A DNA stretch of 64,000 nt from Heterobasidion occidentale. Lineage: Eukaryota > Basidiomycota > Agaricomycetes > Russulales > Bondarzewiaceae. The notes beneath the pieces are model-generated. The model worked only from the letters and a program-made list of their open reading frames with translations. It was not told the DNA's origin and did no database searches. Numbering within the stretch: the stretch's first letter is position 1; every line of letters begins with the position of its first letter. The stretch is taken from NCBI GenBank assembly GCA_039111635.1, contig JBCAQO010000013.1, positions 1,364,001-1,428,000 on the forward strand. The letters are read 5' to 3'. Made by a program: the position numbers and the translations under genes. This document shows positions 24,801 through 36,489 of the stretch, in pieces.

Positions 24801-25846
24801 CCTATTGGCCCCTCCGGCTGCGGGCCTGGCGTCTGGGCAGGGCACGCGGTCTCCCTCGACTCTGCACCGGGTCCGCCGGCGTTCGTGGAGGTGACTGAGA
24901 AGATGGTCGGCGCGCTTTTGACGCGCCCCGACGTTTGGTACGTGTTTCGGATGGCGCTTGCGTTCGTTGGGTGTGCATATCAGGGTCGGTTTTGACGTCG
25001 GCGCCGTTGTGTCCGTTCTTATATAAAACTGTAACACCCATCTCATGTTCCATTGTTTTGTTTGGATGAGCCACTGGATTTCAAGGCAGGCGTTGCGAGA
25101 ACTTGCGGCGAGGAATTGCTGGTCGAGCGATCGCAATTAAGGGTCCAAAGGACAAAGTCACACCTTTATTCGTTCTACGAATTTGTCTGAGCCGATACTC
25201 GATACAACGCAAGTGGAGTACAAACAAAACGAGCAGGCGCCGTACTCGTACATGCACTGGCGAGCCAGACAAGGTGGAAAACACATGACAACAAGTGGGG
25301 TCGATGACCGTAGAGAAAACAAAACGCGAGACCATAGCATCGTAAGTCAAAATTCGAGACAACATCGTTAGTAAGAGACCGGGGTCGTGTGCGATGAAAC
25401 GTGTGTTCGTGACAGCCAAAAATGGCACCCTCTTCCAACGAGGGCCAGACGGACGAGGAGAAACGTGAGCGTAGACGAATCTTGATCAATTTCGTGGCAT
25501 CGTGTACAATCGTAAGCCAGACAACAATGTGCAGTTTATTCGTGCACTCGCAGTGTGGAGCAGGAGAGGTAAGAAAGATGAGCATAGCAAATGTGAGCGT
25601 CGCTGAGTGATGAGTAGTGTTCGGTTTGCGAGAAGGCTAACACATTGACAATAAGGGTGCAAAGGGAGGATACGGGGTTGGCGGTGCTATAGAGGAGGGG
25701 TACAGTATGGTTCACGCCCGGACGGCCTGAGCGCGCGCATGCGGTGTTGGCCTCCCACGGGGACGAGGGCGGCTCAAACGCAGTGTCTCACCAGGTCTAT
25801 GCGGGTCTTGTAAGTAATTATACACGAAACAGAGATAGAACCAAAC
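21879..25846. other. 4-kb GC-rich region with no supported gene
   Basis: Long open frames run on both strands (for example minus 22388-23800, plus 23088-24995), but they are Arg/Ala/Pro-rich and overlap each other. They show no splice structure or known motif, as expected from high GC content. It contains a GTGGAC hexamer array near 23059-23094, a weaker copy near 23306-23322, and an alternating GC run near 22859-22880. The part 23.9-25.8 kb is more ordinary in composition and holds the 3' flank of the next gene. A minus-strand segment beginning MSTLVGGSVLTLRAPES near 23460 is the only slightly protein-like piece. Confidence 0.4.
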
Positions 25847-28800
25847 CTACGTAGCGATAGATCCATATGAGACGTTCTCTTTGTTTTCTTTCCCCTTGCT
25901 CTCCTTGTTCTCGCGGCCGGTACTGCGTTTAGTCCAGCCAAGAGCTGTTCGGCGAGCGTTGGAGCCGACGCGAGGACGCGGGGGAAGTCCAATAATGCTC
26001 TTCAGGTCGTTCTTAGCTGGCACGAAAGGCGACACCTCCACGTTTGCAATGTTGTAATTAGCAGTGCGGTCTTGCAGAAGCGATGGGACAGGAGGGGAAG
26101 AGTGATCGACAGAACGAACAACCGCAGGGGAGCGCTCCACGGCCCGTGGGTATGGAGAAGGTCGTGAGTGAGTACGTGATCGGATGCGACGAGGACGGAG
26201 CTCGGACGAGAGGGGTCCGTATGTCTGCTGGGAGTGTTCAAGCATAGCTTGAATACCGGCCGTGTGCGCAGGGGGTTCGAAGGCTGGTTACATGACGATT
26301 CAGTAACATGGGACGCAGGAAAAGAAGCCTCCACTTACATTGGAGGGCGTAGACAGAAAATGGCGTGTCAATCCAAGTACGTTTACTCCTCGACGGTGTC
26401 ATGAGCCTCATCCCTGAGAGCAAAGTACTTTCTCAAAGCTAAGACACCCCGATCGTCATCCCAGTACCCAGACTCTATATCGGCCTCGACGACGACGACG
26501 TCATCTCTTACCGGAGATAGCATCGTCCTTTCAGGCAGTAATCGAGAAGGGACCGGGGAGTTTTGAGCCGACACGTTCTCCTCTTGATAGTTTCGTAGAC
26601 CGAAGAGCGAGAGGGGTCTACCTGCGAGAGGCGACGACGGTGTCCCTGGCCTCGAGCTCGAGCTCGAATTGGGTTACGAGCGTGGCCCGTCATTGGATGT
26701 GTGATATTGGTAAGTATGGAGTTCAGCTTCGCTATGTCAATGCTAGACTGCGAACCACTGGACTGCGACGAGCCATCCGAAATCGAGAGCGGGGGCGTCT
26801 CTGCTCCAGAGCTATCCGTGTATGTGCTGGACCGAGGGCTAGGAGAATGGCCAGGCCGACCAAATACAGGGCCGGCGAGGACTGTAGACGAGTGAGTGAC
26901 ATCCAGTACAAACGAGGGCGGCCAAACTTACACGTAAGGTCCTGTCCCTCTGCAATGAGCACGTTTTCTTCCAGACTCTGTCTCTCCAAGAGGCCCTTGC
27001 GCGCCATTATCATACGTTCACCTCCAAACTGATAGCTCGAAGCAGATGCAATGGACGGCCTCTCAATGAGTCGGGCTTTGGCGGGAGATTCGTCCAAATT
27101 CTCTTCTTTGATGTCCACACACGTTGTTGAGGACCGCGCGCGTTGCCATGCTTTCTCTTGCCAACCCGGAAACAGGGAGACCCTTCAACGGCAGAATTGA
27201 CCGAGAGCCGACGGACGTGGGCACCGTCGAGCATCTGAGTTGCGAGATGAGGTGTCGCAGTCCAGGTCAAGAACGTGCGAGCTTACCGTGATCATCGTGT
27301 CGTCTTCCCTCTCGGGACCATGCACGCTTTGTTCCATGCTCATCATAGAAATAGGCCTGAATTGACCCGGCTGGAAGAGACCCCGCAAAGGGTACGACTG
27401 ATCCTGCCCGAAGAGCGACTCTGAGTCGGCTGATGATCTATACTCAGTCTTTTGGAAGATGGAATCTTCGGTTGAGAACCTGCGCTCGTCGTCTATGATG
27501 GAATCATACGAGGTATTGTTACCGATCCGATCCCCTGAAACACTCTCCGGAGGCGAAGCCGATATCGCGGTGAGAGGCATCCCGTAGTCGTGTGCAGCCG
27601 ACTCGAGCATCTTATCGCCGAGGCCAGGACGCCCGAGGCGCATCGCAGACATGTCGCTCATCACAGAATCGATAGAGTAGTCCTGGCGATGACTAGCCCA
27701 TGACGCGCGCGCGCCAGCAGTTCCATACATCGCATAAGCCTGGGCAACTGAGCTAGCGCTCGATGCCGAGTCGTTTCGCCTGTGGCCGCCGAAGCTGCGA
27801 TTGTACAAGCTGACGGGGGGAGCGATAGAGGCGACAGACATGACGGAATCCCTCTGACGATGGCTGCGCTTCAGCGGCTGCAACATCTGGTTGCGTCCAG
27901 GTATCCGGAAGTAAAAGCTAGACGCATCACTATCGACGCGTTTCCGACGATTGTCCCGGTTGATGAAATCGAACGTGTCATCAACAGACGTGGACATCGT
28001 GAGCGACATATCGTCGTAAGAGTATCTTTTTGGAAGTGCCGGGACACCGTATTCAAAGGGATCGTGAGAACCGGGATTGATGACGTCGCCATAGGAGGAG
28101 ACTGAAGCGATACTAAGAAAGATTCGTGCTTGTTGTGCCCACGTCTAGAGCTCGACGGAGGAGGGTAGAACGCTGGACGGTTCGAATTAAACTCGAATCC
28201 ACGCCTGACCTCTCCGAAAAATTCAAAGCCGCTGAAACTAGCCTGGGAAGAAGCTCTGGAATGATAGCTGAAAGTTTGATTCGCTCTGGCCTGATCGCGG
28301 AGGAATCTCTTCGAACTGGAATCCGAGTTGACGCGTCTACGAGGGAGAGACTGAGGGAGTCAACCGCTTGGGCGAAGATGGATTTGAGCACCGAGCTATC
28401 CTCTTCTAGACTTAACGACATGGAGATCCTGCGAGCGTGAGCTGGCGACGGAATGATGTCTGAGAGCGTGAGCGGCTTGTCGTCCGAGCTCAGCGTAGAG
28501 TTACTAGTCGAACGTTTACCACCAAACCTGAAATTGACGTCCAGCTGGCCATCAGACGGCTTTGAGACATTCGATACCCTTCGCTTTGGGGGAGAAAGCT
28601 CATACATCAGACTGTCGTCTACGTCTGGCCGTAGCTCCGTGATGTCCGGGGTGGGAATATCAGACGGCTGCTCCGCGACTGAAGAATCCGAGGAAGGCGA
28701 TTGTGCCGCGATGGATAACGTGGAGTGTTCGACGAACTGGGAGGGCAGGGGAGGAACGGGAGGAATTTCGATATCCAGCGTACTATTGAAGTGGCCGAAT

Positions 28801-31800
28801 TGGTCCAACGCAAACTTGGTAGGTGTGCGGAACGCATTTTCCAGCTGCTCGACGAAGCTCCGCCTCTCCGATGCTCCAGACTCGTTGAGAGCCCTGAGCT
28901 CCCCGGTGAAATCGAACGACTTCTTCGTGTCATCGTCAGACGAGTCGCTGCCGTCGATATCTGTGTGGTTCTCGTCATCGTCGATGAGCTGTGCGTGAAA
29001 CACGGGGGCGATGGGTGACTCTGGCTCCAAGAAAGACGGCTCCGGTGTGGGCAACGGGGAAGCAGGCGGAAGGCCTGGAGAGGGAGGGGCTTCGATGCCA
29101 TGTCCGGACGGAACGAAAGCGTATCGTCGAAGAAATCCGTGTCGCCATCCTCCTGGCCTGACAAGATCACCTGCAGCTCATCTGGAATATCACTGTCAGG
29201 ATCATCCCCAACCTCGCCTAAAGATTCGAGGGAACCGCCGAGTGTACCAGCCATACCCAAGCCTTTCTTCGCCTCGGGGGAGAGGGTGACTCTAGGAAGG
29301 CTCTGTTGCATGGAAGCGACACTGCCCTTGAGATCCACGAGTATTTGTCTATCTTCACCATTCGTAGGCCTGCGGAATACAGGAGTAGGCGTTGGAGCTT
29401 CGTCGCGCTCCTCCATGAATATCGGTCCCGACATCTTGAATGGCCTGGACCCGAAAGTCCTCGAGCTCGGGGTGCTGGGTTCAGCATTACAAAGCGGGGT
29501 CAAGAAGGCAGTCGCAGGCGGAGGCGAAGGCGTCGCCGCCATCAATGCAACCGGCCCCTTTGGCTTCGCTGGGCGGAGAGGCTGGAAGACGATAGGCTCC
29601 TCTGGCTGCGGGGCAGGACTCAGCGTACGTTTGTGCGTCTGACGGAACGAGGGCGCGCTGGGCTTCGGTGTGCGCTTGGGCGACAGCTTCGTAGGCGAGA
29701 TGGGCCAGGGGGCGATCTGCTTGCCAATGGCACCCCAGCCAGACGAGGGGACGGCACCGGAGATCAGTGTCCTGCTGCGCGACTGAGCGTATGGCCGTAG
29801 CGACGTCACGGATGCCATGTTCGTTCGTAGCCCAGGGTTGACTGGACTGCCGGTAACGGCGGCGGGCTTCTTGACGGGGCTCCCGTTCGACAGCGGGGAA
29901 GCGGTGGCTCTCATGGACCCGCCCAGTCGACTAGATAAGTACGGCGACAGCCTCAACGGAGAGCCATCTGGGGTCGCCGGGGTCGCCTGGAGATCCAAGC
30001 GGTTGATGAGCGATGCAAGGTCGTTGGTAGCCGCATCTAAGATGGACAGAACACCTAAAGCCAAAAAGCAGCAATGTCAGTACACGGTTCCTATGGCGCA
30101 CAGTACGAGCGAAACTAACCATCCCCATCGTCGTCGCATATTGCCTTCGGCCGGGAACGGCCGAGCATCTGCTCCGACACGGCCGAGCGCGCGCTCGCCT
30201 TACAGGCGTCTGGTAGGGCAATGCGTCCTGATCGTCATCGACGGAATGTCCGTCAGCAGTAGCTTCCTCGAGGGTGACAATAGGGTGCGGCATTGGTACT
30301 GATGACGTTGTCGACGCCGATACCTGCGACGACGGGCGAGACATCTGCTCGGGAAAGATATCCGCGAGCGCCGCGCGGCGTCGCGATTCGGACGTCCTGC
30401 GCGTGTCCTTCGCCTTCTGCCCCTCTGTCTCCTTATTCTTGTTCACCGCCCCTGACGCAGTCTCCACCCCTCCCCTCTCTACGTTCCGCCTCTCTTTGAC
30501 TGTCTCTAGTCTCTCCTCGTCCCAGCGAACCGACGCAGCGCTTGAGGAGGATTTTCCGGACCCCCCGGACCCCCCGGAGGACGTCGACATCGGGCGGAGC
30601 GACGACCCTGCAGAGAGCGTCGACGAGGAGCGGCCCCGCCCATTTGCAGTCGGGGTAATCGACGAGCCGACGGAGAGGCGGCTGGCACCAGCAGCGGGCT
30701 GTGCGCCCATGGATGACGCGACGGACGCAGGCCTAGCAGTGCCAAACTTGATCGCCGTTGGCAGCCCGAGCCCGAGGATGCTCTGCTTGCGTTTTGTGAG
30801 CGTGTGCATCTGCGCTTGCGCCTCAGAATCCGGCAACGTCATCGCCTCCCGGAATGTCAACGCCTCCCGGAACGTCATCGCCTCGGGGCTCGTGGGCGCG
30901 CCAGCCTCGAAGCTGCTGCCCGAGTAGCGCACGGTCTGCGCTCTCTCTTCTTTTTCCTTTTTCTTTTTTTTCTTCGACTCCGGCTTTTCCTTCTCCTTCT
31001 CCTTTTTCTTCGGGAGCGCGGGGATGCTCGCCATTTCCTTCTCTGTCGGCTTCAGCTGCGCCCAGCTACTGATGCGGGCCATGGAGCGCATGGAGCGCAT
31101 AGCGCGGATCGCAATCGACCCGGTGCCGGGGTTGGGCGCCCCAGGAGGCGGGGCGAGGAAAGTGGGCGAGGTGCCGTCGATGGGCGTGTTGGGTATGGAC
31201 GACGGTATGGCGGGGACCTGCGGAGTGTTCGCTGAGGAAACGGTACCAAACGTCGGGACTTCAGCTGGGGGAGACGAGAGCAGGACTCCAGAATCCAAGG
31301 AATTGAAACGCCCGCGAGGGACTGTGTTTTCATTCTCGACAGGGTTCAACGCTATTGGAAACAATACGCGCGCGTGAAGACAAACACATGGTGAGAGTAA
31401 ACTAGTATGCTTACGACGACCGCGCGAGGCCGAGCGGCCTCGCACTTTGTCTTTCGCTTTTTCCTTGGAATCCTTCCGTCCGCGTCCAATGCTCCACCAC
31501 TTTTCCTTTTCCTCTGTTTTCACTTTGAGCAGATTCCCCGCGGACGGCTTGCCATTTTCCTTGGGGGCAGAAGGCACATTCGTGACCTCGCCCAGCGGTC
31601 CCCACTTCATCCCGTCCAGCGCCGCGCGGCTCTTCTTCTTCTTCACCATGAGAATTTCGCCGATATCAGGGTCGTTGGTGGGGTCGACGTAGATCTCAAA
31701 GCCGCCTCTGCTCGTGGAGGCGGAACCACCGACGCGTCGAACGACGTCGGACAAGTCCTTGTTGGCACGGTCCTTCGTCTTGTTACTGCCGCTCGTGCTA

Positions 31801-32117
31801 CCTCCAACCAAAAGACTGAGTTTGGATTTTTTGGGCACTAGGCGGCGCTTGGCTGAGCCCTTGTCCTCTCCTTTTGGAGCAAGTGGGGAAGAGACGGCCG
31901 GGACGTTGACAAACGAAGATGCGAAGATGGTGTTGGCGATTGAAGTGTTGAGACCGGTTGCGGAACCCGTAGCAGCCGGGGTTGCTGAGATCAGACGGAT
32001 GGTGGGGATGGGCGGCGGAGGGGTTGCAGTGGTGCTCAAAGCTGGGGACGGTGAGCGAGCACGGGAGGGGTCGGAGGCCCCGGGGACACGAGAGAGCAAC
32101 GGAAGTGTGCCTCGCAT
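25847..32117 (-). CDS. large Ser-rich conserved fungal protein, multiply frame-broken
   Basis: Agaricomycete protein of unknown function, roughly 1700 residues if intact. Exons by splice signal: 31415-32117, 30120-31351, 27287-30054, 26932-27234, 26339-26881, 25847-26283. The protein is Ser/Pro/Thr-rich and disordered, with a Lys/Glu coiled-coil-like block near 30,950-31,030. Conserved-looking islands are VLSILDAATNDLASLI, SSRRGHNKHESF, SIASVSSYGDVINPG, FGGERMIMARKGLLERQSLE, RSSVYETI, WDDDRGVLALRKYFALRDEA and RTWIDTPFSVYALQ. Frame changes without splice sites occur near 30,203, 29,098, 28,350, 28,112, 27,120, 26,587 and 26,390, mostly fitting the loss of one base. The 25,847-26,881 islands match, in my memory, the C-terminus of a single-copy family. 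It is either decayed or mis-sequenced. Function unknown. Confidence 0.7.
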
Positions 32118-32989
32118 GGTGTTTAATGGCTGTTAGATCGTAGAAATGGAGAGCAAATTGAAAGCGAGATGCGTGATAAATCGTTAATAAGACAAAAGCA
32201 GATATACGTGCAGTGGATGAGAAGGTCGAAATGAGGTCGTGGAATGAAACTTGAGGGCGTTCAGTCGATAACGAAGCGTCAGCGGACGCTGCTGGATCGT
32301 GAAACGTAAGTCTTGAATCGCAAGAAACGCGCGAGGCGCGCAGAACGGCGATGGAGTCTATCAGGTCCTGAGTGCGTGCGTGGTCGGGTTCGTAAAACGA
32401 AATTCGTGATTCGTCGTGGAATCGGTCGCCGACCGTCGAGCAGCGAAGAAGGAGAATGAACTCCTCGACGAGGCAGAGCAACCTACACAAGAGGAAAGCC
32501 GAGGAAACCTGGACGATACCTTGTGTCGGACGCTGAGGCGGGAAACAAGAAGGGCCGCCACCGAAGTTGAACATGGATCAAACACGAGGCGTTTGGTTCT
32601 ATAGGCGCGCCTCGTCAATATCCGTCAACAACGCGCCCGCGTCCCTCCTTCCTCCTCGTCACGAGACCGCGGCCGCTCTTTCTAACACCGCGGCCCTCCG
32701 AGGCTCCTCGTCACACAGATCTCTTTTCCCCAGTGTCTTCGTCTTGTCGACGTAGCAATGACTTGTTCTACATATTGGAGTGTATATACGCTGAGATAAA
32801 AGCTCTCGAGAATCAGCATCTACAAAGACTGATATGTCTCTTCACAGGAAGCAGACAGTGGGTCCGCATCATTGTCCTGCAGCACTACCATCGATGGCGA
32901 GTGGCAACTCAAGATCGTGGATCAACTGAACGACCAAGGCCCTCGTGAAAAGCGGGGAGAACCTAGAACACTCTGTGCAATTGGCGTAT

Positions 32990-33526
32990 CGATCAGTTGG
33001 GCAGGTTGTCACTCCCTTTCATAGATGGGCGACCGTGCGGAGATCGACATTTATTGAATATTGAGACAAAGCGCTTCAACGGGACGATCAATGGGCTAGA
33101 GCAAGGGCAGACGAATAGCAGTAGTACAGCTGAGCGATGCACGATTTCGCACTCGGGGAAGCGCCGGTCGTCAAGCAAGATTTCCGACATGCTTGGGTGT
33201 TGTGGTCGCACTGCGCTACGAATCCACGAAAGTCGACTAGAGAGCTGTACAAGGCTGCAGAAGAGGCTTTGCATAAGCTGGCAGCATTGCAGGGTGAATC
33301 GAGAATGGCCTTAGAGCGTCACGTCGACTATCAATCTGGCCACGAGGTACATGAAGAGCAGCACCGTCTGCGTCGTCTGCTAGAAAGACGTGGATCTACT
33401 GTGGCGGGGCACCGATATCTTGTTCTTGTGCAGCTCAACGGCACAGCTCCCAAGCGCTTGAACGATGTGCCGATGCCTTTGCAGGCCTCGGTCATGGTCA
33501 ACCTAGGCAGACTCGGAGATCTGTGA
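32990..33526 (+). pseudogene. relic coding segment with internal stops
   Basis: One plus-strand frame reads as coherent protein from about 32,990 to the stop at 33,526 but is interrupted by several stops before 33,137. The conserved-looking part after 33,137 includes DFALGEAPVVKQDFRHAWVL and EEQHRLRRLLERRGSTVAG. The interrupting codons are TAG and TGA, which could come from CAG, CGA or TGG by C-to-T or G-to-A change. No family is named with confidence; a transposon-derived or expanded accessory gene is possible. Confidence 0.35.
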
Positions 33527-34900
33527 CCATAGATTTAGATTTCCCGTTCTCGAGTGTGCACAGAAGTACATAACCCCGCAGAATATTTCCTAGGATCGGT
33601 GCAGCACAAAAAACACAGTCGGGGTTGAGAGAGTGCCAAGCATCGAGGACGCATGTTCACCTATTGCAAAAACAGTATGAGAGCCGCAAGACGCAAGCCG
33701 ACAGGCACAAGACGCAACAGAGAGAAGCGCAAAAGAGAGACTCTCAGGCAAGCGACACGAATTGAATGAGGTCCGTGAAATTAGGCATCCGCGGAGGACC
33801 GGAGGCGGCGCTGCTGTTGAAGGAAAGAATGCATATCGGGAAGTCGAAGCTGCTGGCAAGGGACCGGCATTTAGCGCGATAGTCCTCGGAGTCGACATTG
33901 TCGAACGGTTCGAAGCGATATTAGACAGCCGAGTAAATTGAATAAGTGAGAGGGAGAGCTCAACGTGAATGTCGGTGGTTTGACACTTGCTTATGGATAC
34001 GACGAAAAAACTGTGGCGCATGATATGATCGTCCAATTATTAGAGCGACAGGCAATAGAGATTTGTGAGACGATCAATAAAGTCAGATGTTGTTCGGTAA
34101 TGTGCCATTCGCGTAAGATAGGATGAGATATAACCTGTGCTGACGAGCTGCCAGCTCGGAGACAAGCTGCACGCGAGGAGTAAATATATTTCTGAGGCAC
34201 CCCTCCCTATGAGGGAAAAGGGTAGTAAGAATATAAAACACGTTATATGGACGCCCGTAACGTCGTGTCAGGCTCTGATTAAAGAGCTCCTGAGCTGTCG
34301 GTAATCGCACGAACGACGTCTCGAAATCACAAAACGTCACTGAATCTGGTATGACTGAAGACACAATTTCGAGGATAAGATGACGCACATCTCGGAGGTA
34401 GACAAAAATAATACGGAGCGCTATCAGATGCACAGATGACATCAAAGGGCACATGGAGGCAGCTCACCTGTTAGGCACAAAGGGAGGTCCCCGACGGACG
34501 GACAATTCCTACTCGCAGGTGGACAGAGCCACCGAGTGGACCAAATCATGCATTTCAGCTTCCTACGTTATACAACATGATCAAGAAAGAGACTTTACCG
34601 GGACCTGAGAGAATGCACACACCTCTGCGCCGTCTAAACTCCCGGGTTTGAAATCCGCTCGTGCAATGATGCCCTCCAAACGGAGATGGTTTGGACCATC
34701 TGTATAAGCGGGTTCTCAAAGGCTATATTCTTTCTGTTTCCGGAGAGGTGGATATGATTCGACGAGAGAGAGGAGGTCAGGGAGGATTCAATGAGGGCTG
34801 CAGGTATGCCATAATAACAAATGGGACGCTTCCATTATGTCTGTTTGTCAATTTTTCGACATGAGAAAATCAAATCAAGGGTCTCACCTTAGCTAGTCCT
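33527..34900. other. intergenic, no gene seen
   Basis: AT-richer DNA with short frames only. Parts of 34,450-34,900 resemble the DNA upstream of copy 3 (61,130-61,420) and the partner segment upstream of copy 2, so it is likely an eroded part of the same duplication. Confidence 0.4.
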
Positions 34901-35735
34901 TAGCCCAGCTCAATTGTGAACGGAAGGGAGCTTCGGGTAGAGGATGAAGCAAGGTCTTAGAGTGGCCATCATTTGAGTCAGGTGCCGAGCGCCACGACTT
35001 TGATGACGTTATCCAAATATTCTCTTCGAATGCCCTCACAACACATCTGAGTGGGCACCACTCGTGAGTAGCACTGATAGTAAGTGATCACCACCAAAAA
35101 CTCAATCATGCACTCAACGAGACTCAATGACTTCTTTGATGCTCTAGCAGGCTACACGAAAATGGGTTTTTTGTCGGAGTAAGGCGAGTTGCCTGAAATT
35201 CTCCCGATAATTTTTCTCGACGTCGTGTCTTCCGAATACGGGAAGCCGTAGGACACCGTTTGTGGTTTGTTCCTTAATTCAAACTTCAGGTCAGGTCTCG
35301 CATCACTTCCAGACTGCACAGATGCAGCCGATCCTGGCCTTCGTGCTCTCGTTTGACATGACGTTGATCAACGACATTCCACTGGCTTTGATGCCAAATC
35401 TCAGGCATACTTCGCGCTGAAAGGTGAAAGGCTGCTTCTATCTTGTTCCTGTTTCAACCCTGCACAGCGGGGAAGGTGCGGCGGGAGATGATCTGCACGG
35501 TTTCCGTCCAAAACAGAGGCAGCTTGCAGGGCTGCACTACGAACTACGCGGTCTGTTTATCCGTCACAGATCGCTTGTAAGCACGCTCTGGCTTGGCAGC
35601 TCAACAGCAGGTCCCATCCGCTATATAAACCGCCTCTTGCTGGCTTGTTGTTTCCTCACCTCGTTCAGTCTCATCTCTGCGAGCTCCTGCATTTTTATCA
35701 TTCACTCTCGCACTTCGAGGTCTACACATCCCATC
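34900..35735 (+). repeat. duplicated upstream segment, copy 1
   Basis: Shares blocks with 52726-53560 (opposite strand) and 61560-62421: a GCCGAGCGCCACGA...GATGACGT block, an AGCGGGGAAGGTGCGGCG block and the TATA-leader region. Similarity fades in between, so the duplication is old in the spacer and better kept near the gene. Confidence 0.7.
35622..35629 (+). promoter_or_regulatory. TATA box and leader of secreted protein copy 1
   Basis: TATATAAA 114 bases before the ATG, followed by ccgcctcttgctggc, which is the same in all three copies. A strong consensus TATA suggests an inducible or highly expressed gene. Confidence 0.65.
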
Positions 35736-36489
35736 ATGTTCTCTTTCACCAAGATCGCCTCCTTTGCTGTCCTCGCTTTGGGCACCCTCGCCTCCGTGTC
35801 TGCACTCCCGGCCGCCAAGGAGGTCGCACCTGCGGTTGTCGCCGCCCCGGTCGTTGTCCCCAGCACGATCATTCAAGAGCGCGATGGCAATACAGTTGCG
35901 ACCGTCTTTGCAAGCTTGAACGTGCAGCTCGGGCCTGTTCTCTGTGCGCTACCTTCCTCACCTTCATTTGCTCCGAACTTAAACTGATTATCTGACATAT
36001 CTCAGCTGGCCTTTCCGGAGCCAAGGACGCGGCCACTGTCCAGTCTGGAGTCACTCAAGTGACCTCGCTCATCCAGTCGGCGACGACGTCTTTGTCGGGC
36101 CTCGTCGGGCAGCCACAGGCACAGGTGCTCGTCAAGTTGGACGGGAGTGGCCTCCTGAGCGTCGGCGACGTCGCTGGCCTCGTCGGAGGGCTCTTGAACA
36201 CTGTGTTCGGTGTCCTTGGGCCTCTCACGAGCGGTTCAGGCGCGGTTGGCACCCTCGGCCTCCTCACCCCTCTTTTGTGTGTATATTTCCTTCCAGAATA
36301 AAGCATGATTTTTGCTGATCGAGTCTATCGTGTAGGTCTGTTGTGGAGACGCTCTTGAGTGTCGTGGTGACGCTGCTTGGAACCACGGTGGCGTCCCTGC
36401 TGAGTGCTCTCCTGCCTCTCATCCTTGGGCTCGTTCCCCAGCTCCTGAGCCTCGTCATTTCCCTCCTTTTGGGCTTGCTCGGGCTCTAA
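35736..36489 (+). CDS. Cys-free Leu/Val-rich small secreted protein, copy 1 (210 aa)
   Basis: Exons 35736-35943, 36006-36276 and 36336-36489 (208, 271, 154 bases) join in phase to 211 codons. Residues 1-24 are a signal peptide (MFSFTKIASFAVLALG... ALPAAKE). The mature part has almost no charge, repeated Leu/Val/Ser/Gly/Thr, and three long hydrophobic segments, the last ending LLLGLLGL. Apart from spliced-out codons there is no cysteine, so it is not a hydrophobin. Function not recognised; surface coating, amphipathic aggregation or membrane insertion are guesses. It is one of three paralogs in this window, and a two-repeat secreted protein lies 1.4 kb downstream on the other strand. Start chosen because all three copies share it and a signal peptide follows. 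Confidence 0.85.

Noticed and set aside
23088..24995. Plus-strand open frame of 635 codons
   Set aside because: It overlaps equally long frames on the other strand, has no recognisable motif and no codon pattern like the neighbours; GC content explains it.
28300..28440. A short intron to explain the frame change near 28,350
   Set aside because: An acceptor-like CTCCCTCGTAG exists, but the usable donors give wrong phase or remove coding-like sequence; a one-base loss explains it more simply, though an 80-base intron is not fully excluded.
35736..36489. Hydrophobin identity for the small secreted protein
   Set aside because: The spliced product has no cysteines, whereas hydrophobins need eight in a fixed pattern.
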